Shown here piece after piece: positions 11,882-12,452 of a DNA stretch of 12,452 nt. The notes under the pieces were generated by a model. It saw nothing but the letters and a program-made list of their open reading frames with translations, made no database searches and was not told where the DNA came from. A program made the translations under genes and the position numbers. This DNA comes from an uncultured bacterium (GTDB lineage: Bacteria; Patescibacteriota; Minisyncoccia; Spechtbacterales; HO2-43-30). How positions within the stretch are numbered: position 1 is the stretch's first letter; each line of letters opens with the position of its first letter. The stretch is taken from assembly GCA_913054525.1 (NCBI GenBank), contig CAJXHR010000007.1:1-12452 (forward strand), given 5' to 3'.

Positions 11882-12452
11882 ATGTCGCCGGATTTTACGT
11901 TTGAAAAACAATTGAGAAAGAAAGGATATAGAATTATATTCGGGATTGACGAAGTCGGAGTCGGCCCGCTTGCGGGGCCGGTAGTAGCATGCGCGGTTAC
12001 GCTCCCTGCGTTTTTTGTGTTTGGGAATATCGGGGAAAAAATTGAGGTTATCAAAAAACTTAAGGATTCTAAAAAATTATCTCATAGTCAGAGAGAGGGA
12101 TTTTTATATGAGTTTGATGGGGAGGGGGAGCTGGCATGGGAGACTGCTAGCGTGTTTCCAAGGATTATTGACCGTATAAATGTTTATGAAGCAAGGCGGC
12201 TTGCGGCAAAGCGGGCAGTGAAAAAATTGGAAAAAGCAATCGGCAGGGAGGCGGACATGCTTATTCTTGATGGCAGGGCAGGGCTTGCTATAAAAAGGGA
12301 ACAGGAGGTAATTGTGAAGGGGGATGAGAAAATTGCGTTGTGCGCCATCGCCTCTATAATTGCGAAAGTAAAGCGCGATTCTATGATGCTGCGCTGTCAT
12401 AAAAAATATCCGGAATATGGATTTGATTTACATAAGGGATACGGTACAAAAT
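11882..12452 (+). CDS. rnhB: Ribonuclease HII (partial, 3' end beyond the window)
   Basis: RNase HII nicks RNA-DNA hybrids at ribonucleotides misincorporated in DNA and helps remove RNA primers. The first 190 residues are present with no stop. Motifs: GIDEVGVGPLAGPVVA (21-36) with catalytic D23 and E24, DSKKLS (62-67), LILDG with D130, KGDEKIALCAIASIIAKVKRD (146-166) with D166, and YPEYGFDLHKGYGT near the cut. The four acidic residues fit the D-E-D-D active site. The notable change is GVG (26-28) in place of the GRG that normally contacts the ribonucleotide 2'-OH. ATG 11882 lacks a Shine-Dalgarno and follows a possible -10 by nine bases. Only a short C-terminal part should be missing, since family members are about 200-230 residues. 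Confidence 0.97.
   Translation, partial: MSPDFTFEKQLRKKGYRIIFGIDEVGVGPLAGPVVACAVTLPAFFVFGNIGEKIEVIKKLKDSKKLSHSQREGFLYEFDGEGELAWETASVFPRIIDRINVYEARRLAAKRAVKKLEKAIGREADMLILDGRAGLAIKREQEVIVKGDEKIALCAIASIIAKVKRDSMMLRCHKKYPEYGFDLHKGYGTK

Noticed and set aside
11872..12400. Minus-strand frames across rnhB
   Set aside because: The plus strand encodes an unmistakable RNase HII; the antisense frames are shadows.

Overview
The window looks like a stretch of chromosome from a Candidate Phyla Radiation bacterium (Patescibacteria), most likely Parcubacteria-like. This is inference from gene content: a threonyl-tRNA synthetase with no N-terminal TGS domain, a short DnaE that ends at the OB fold, a secreted helical protein resembling the DUF5667 families of these bacteria, very short intergenic gaps, and terminators built over stop codons. 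The standard bacterial code is used: every complete gene ends in TAA except one ending in TGA. I see no mobile element, CRISPR array, tRNA or rRNA.

Layout, left to right. Positions 1-43 may hold the tail of an upstream gene. A NUDIX hydrolase (83-523, +) and gatB (550-2043, +) follow, separated by an intrinsic terminator. On the minus strand, glyA (4319 to 3012) and folD (2999 to 2121) form a one-carbon folate operon ending in a terminator just before gatB. Positions 4320-4703 contain no ordinary gene. They hold a consensus promoter (TTGACA, 17 bp, TATAAT with an extended -10), a chain of strong hairpins and a 38-bp palindromic terminator; I read this as a candidate structured non-coding RNA of about 255 nt, with an alternative 44-codon reading frame. 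On the minus strand, dnaE (from 11419), thrS (from 8248) and a secreted coiled-coil/repeat protein (from 6496) run together with gaps of 9 and 15 nt. The last of these appears to continue in the -1 frame after an A7 run, which would add a 47-residue Pro-rich tail ending beside the shared terminator. Divergent from dnaE lies a small membrane protein with a zinc-ribbon-like tail (11522-11839, +), then a terminator, then rnhB (11882 onward, +), which runs off the window.

Functionally these are mostly housekeeping genes: replication (dnaE, rnhB), translation (gatB, thrS) and folate one-carbon metabolism (glyA, folD). The least explained parts are the hairpin-rich transcription unit at 4397-4690, the repeat protein with its frame break, and several genes whose -10 element lies only 6-9 nt before the start codon with no Shine-Dalgarno site, suggesting leaderless mRNAs beside ordinary SD-led genes.
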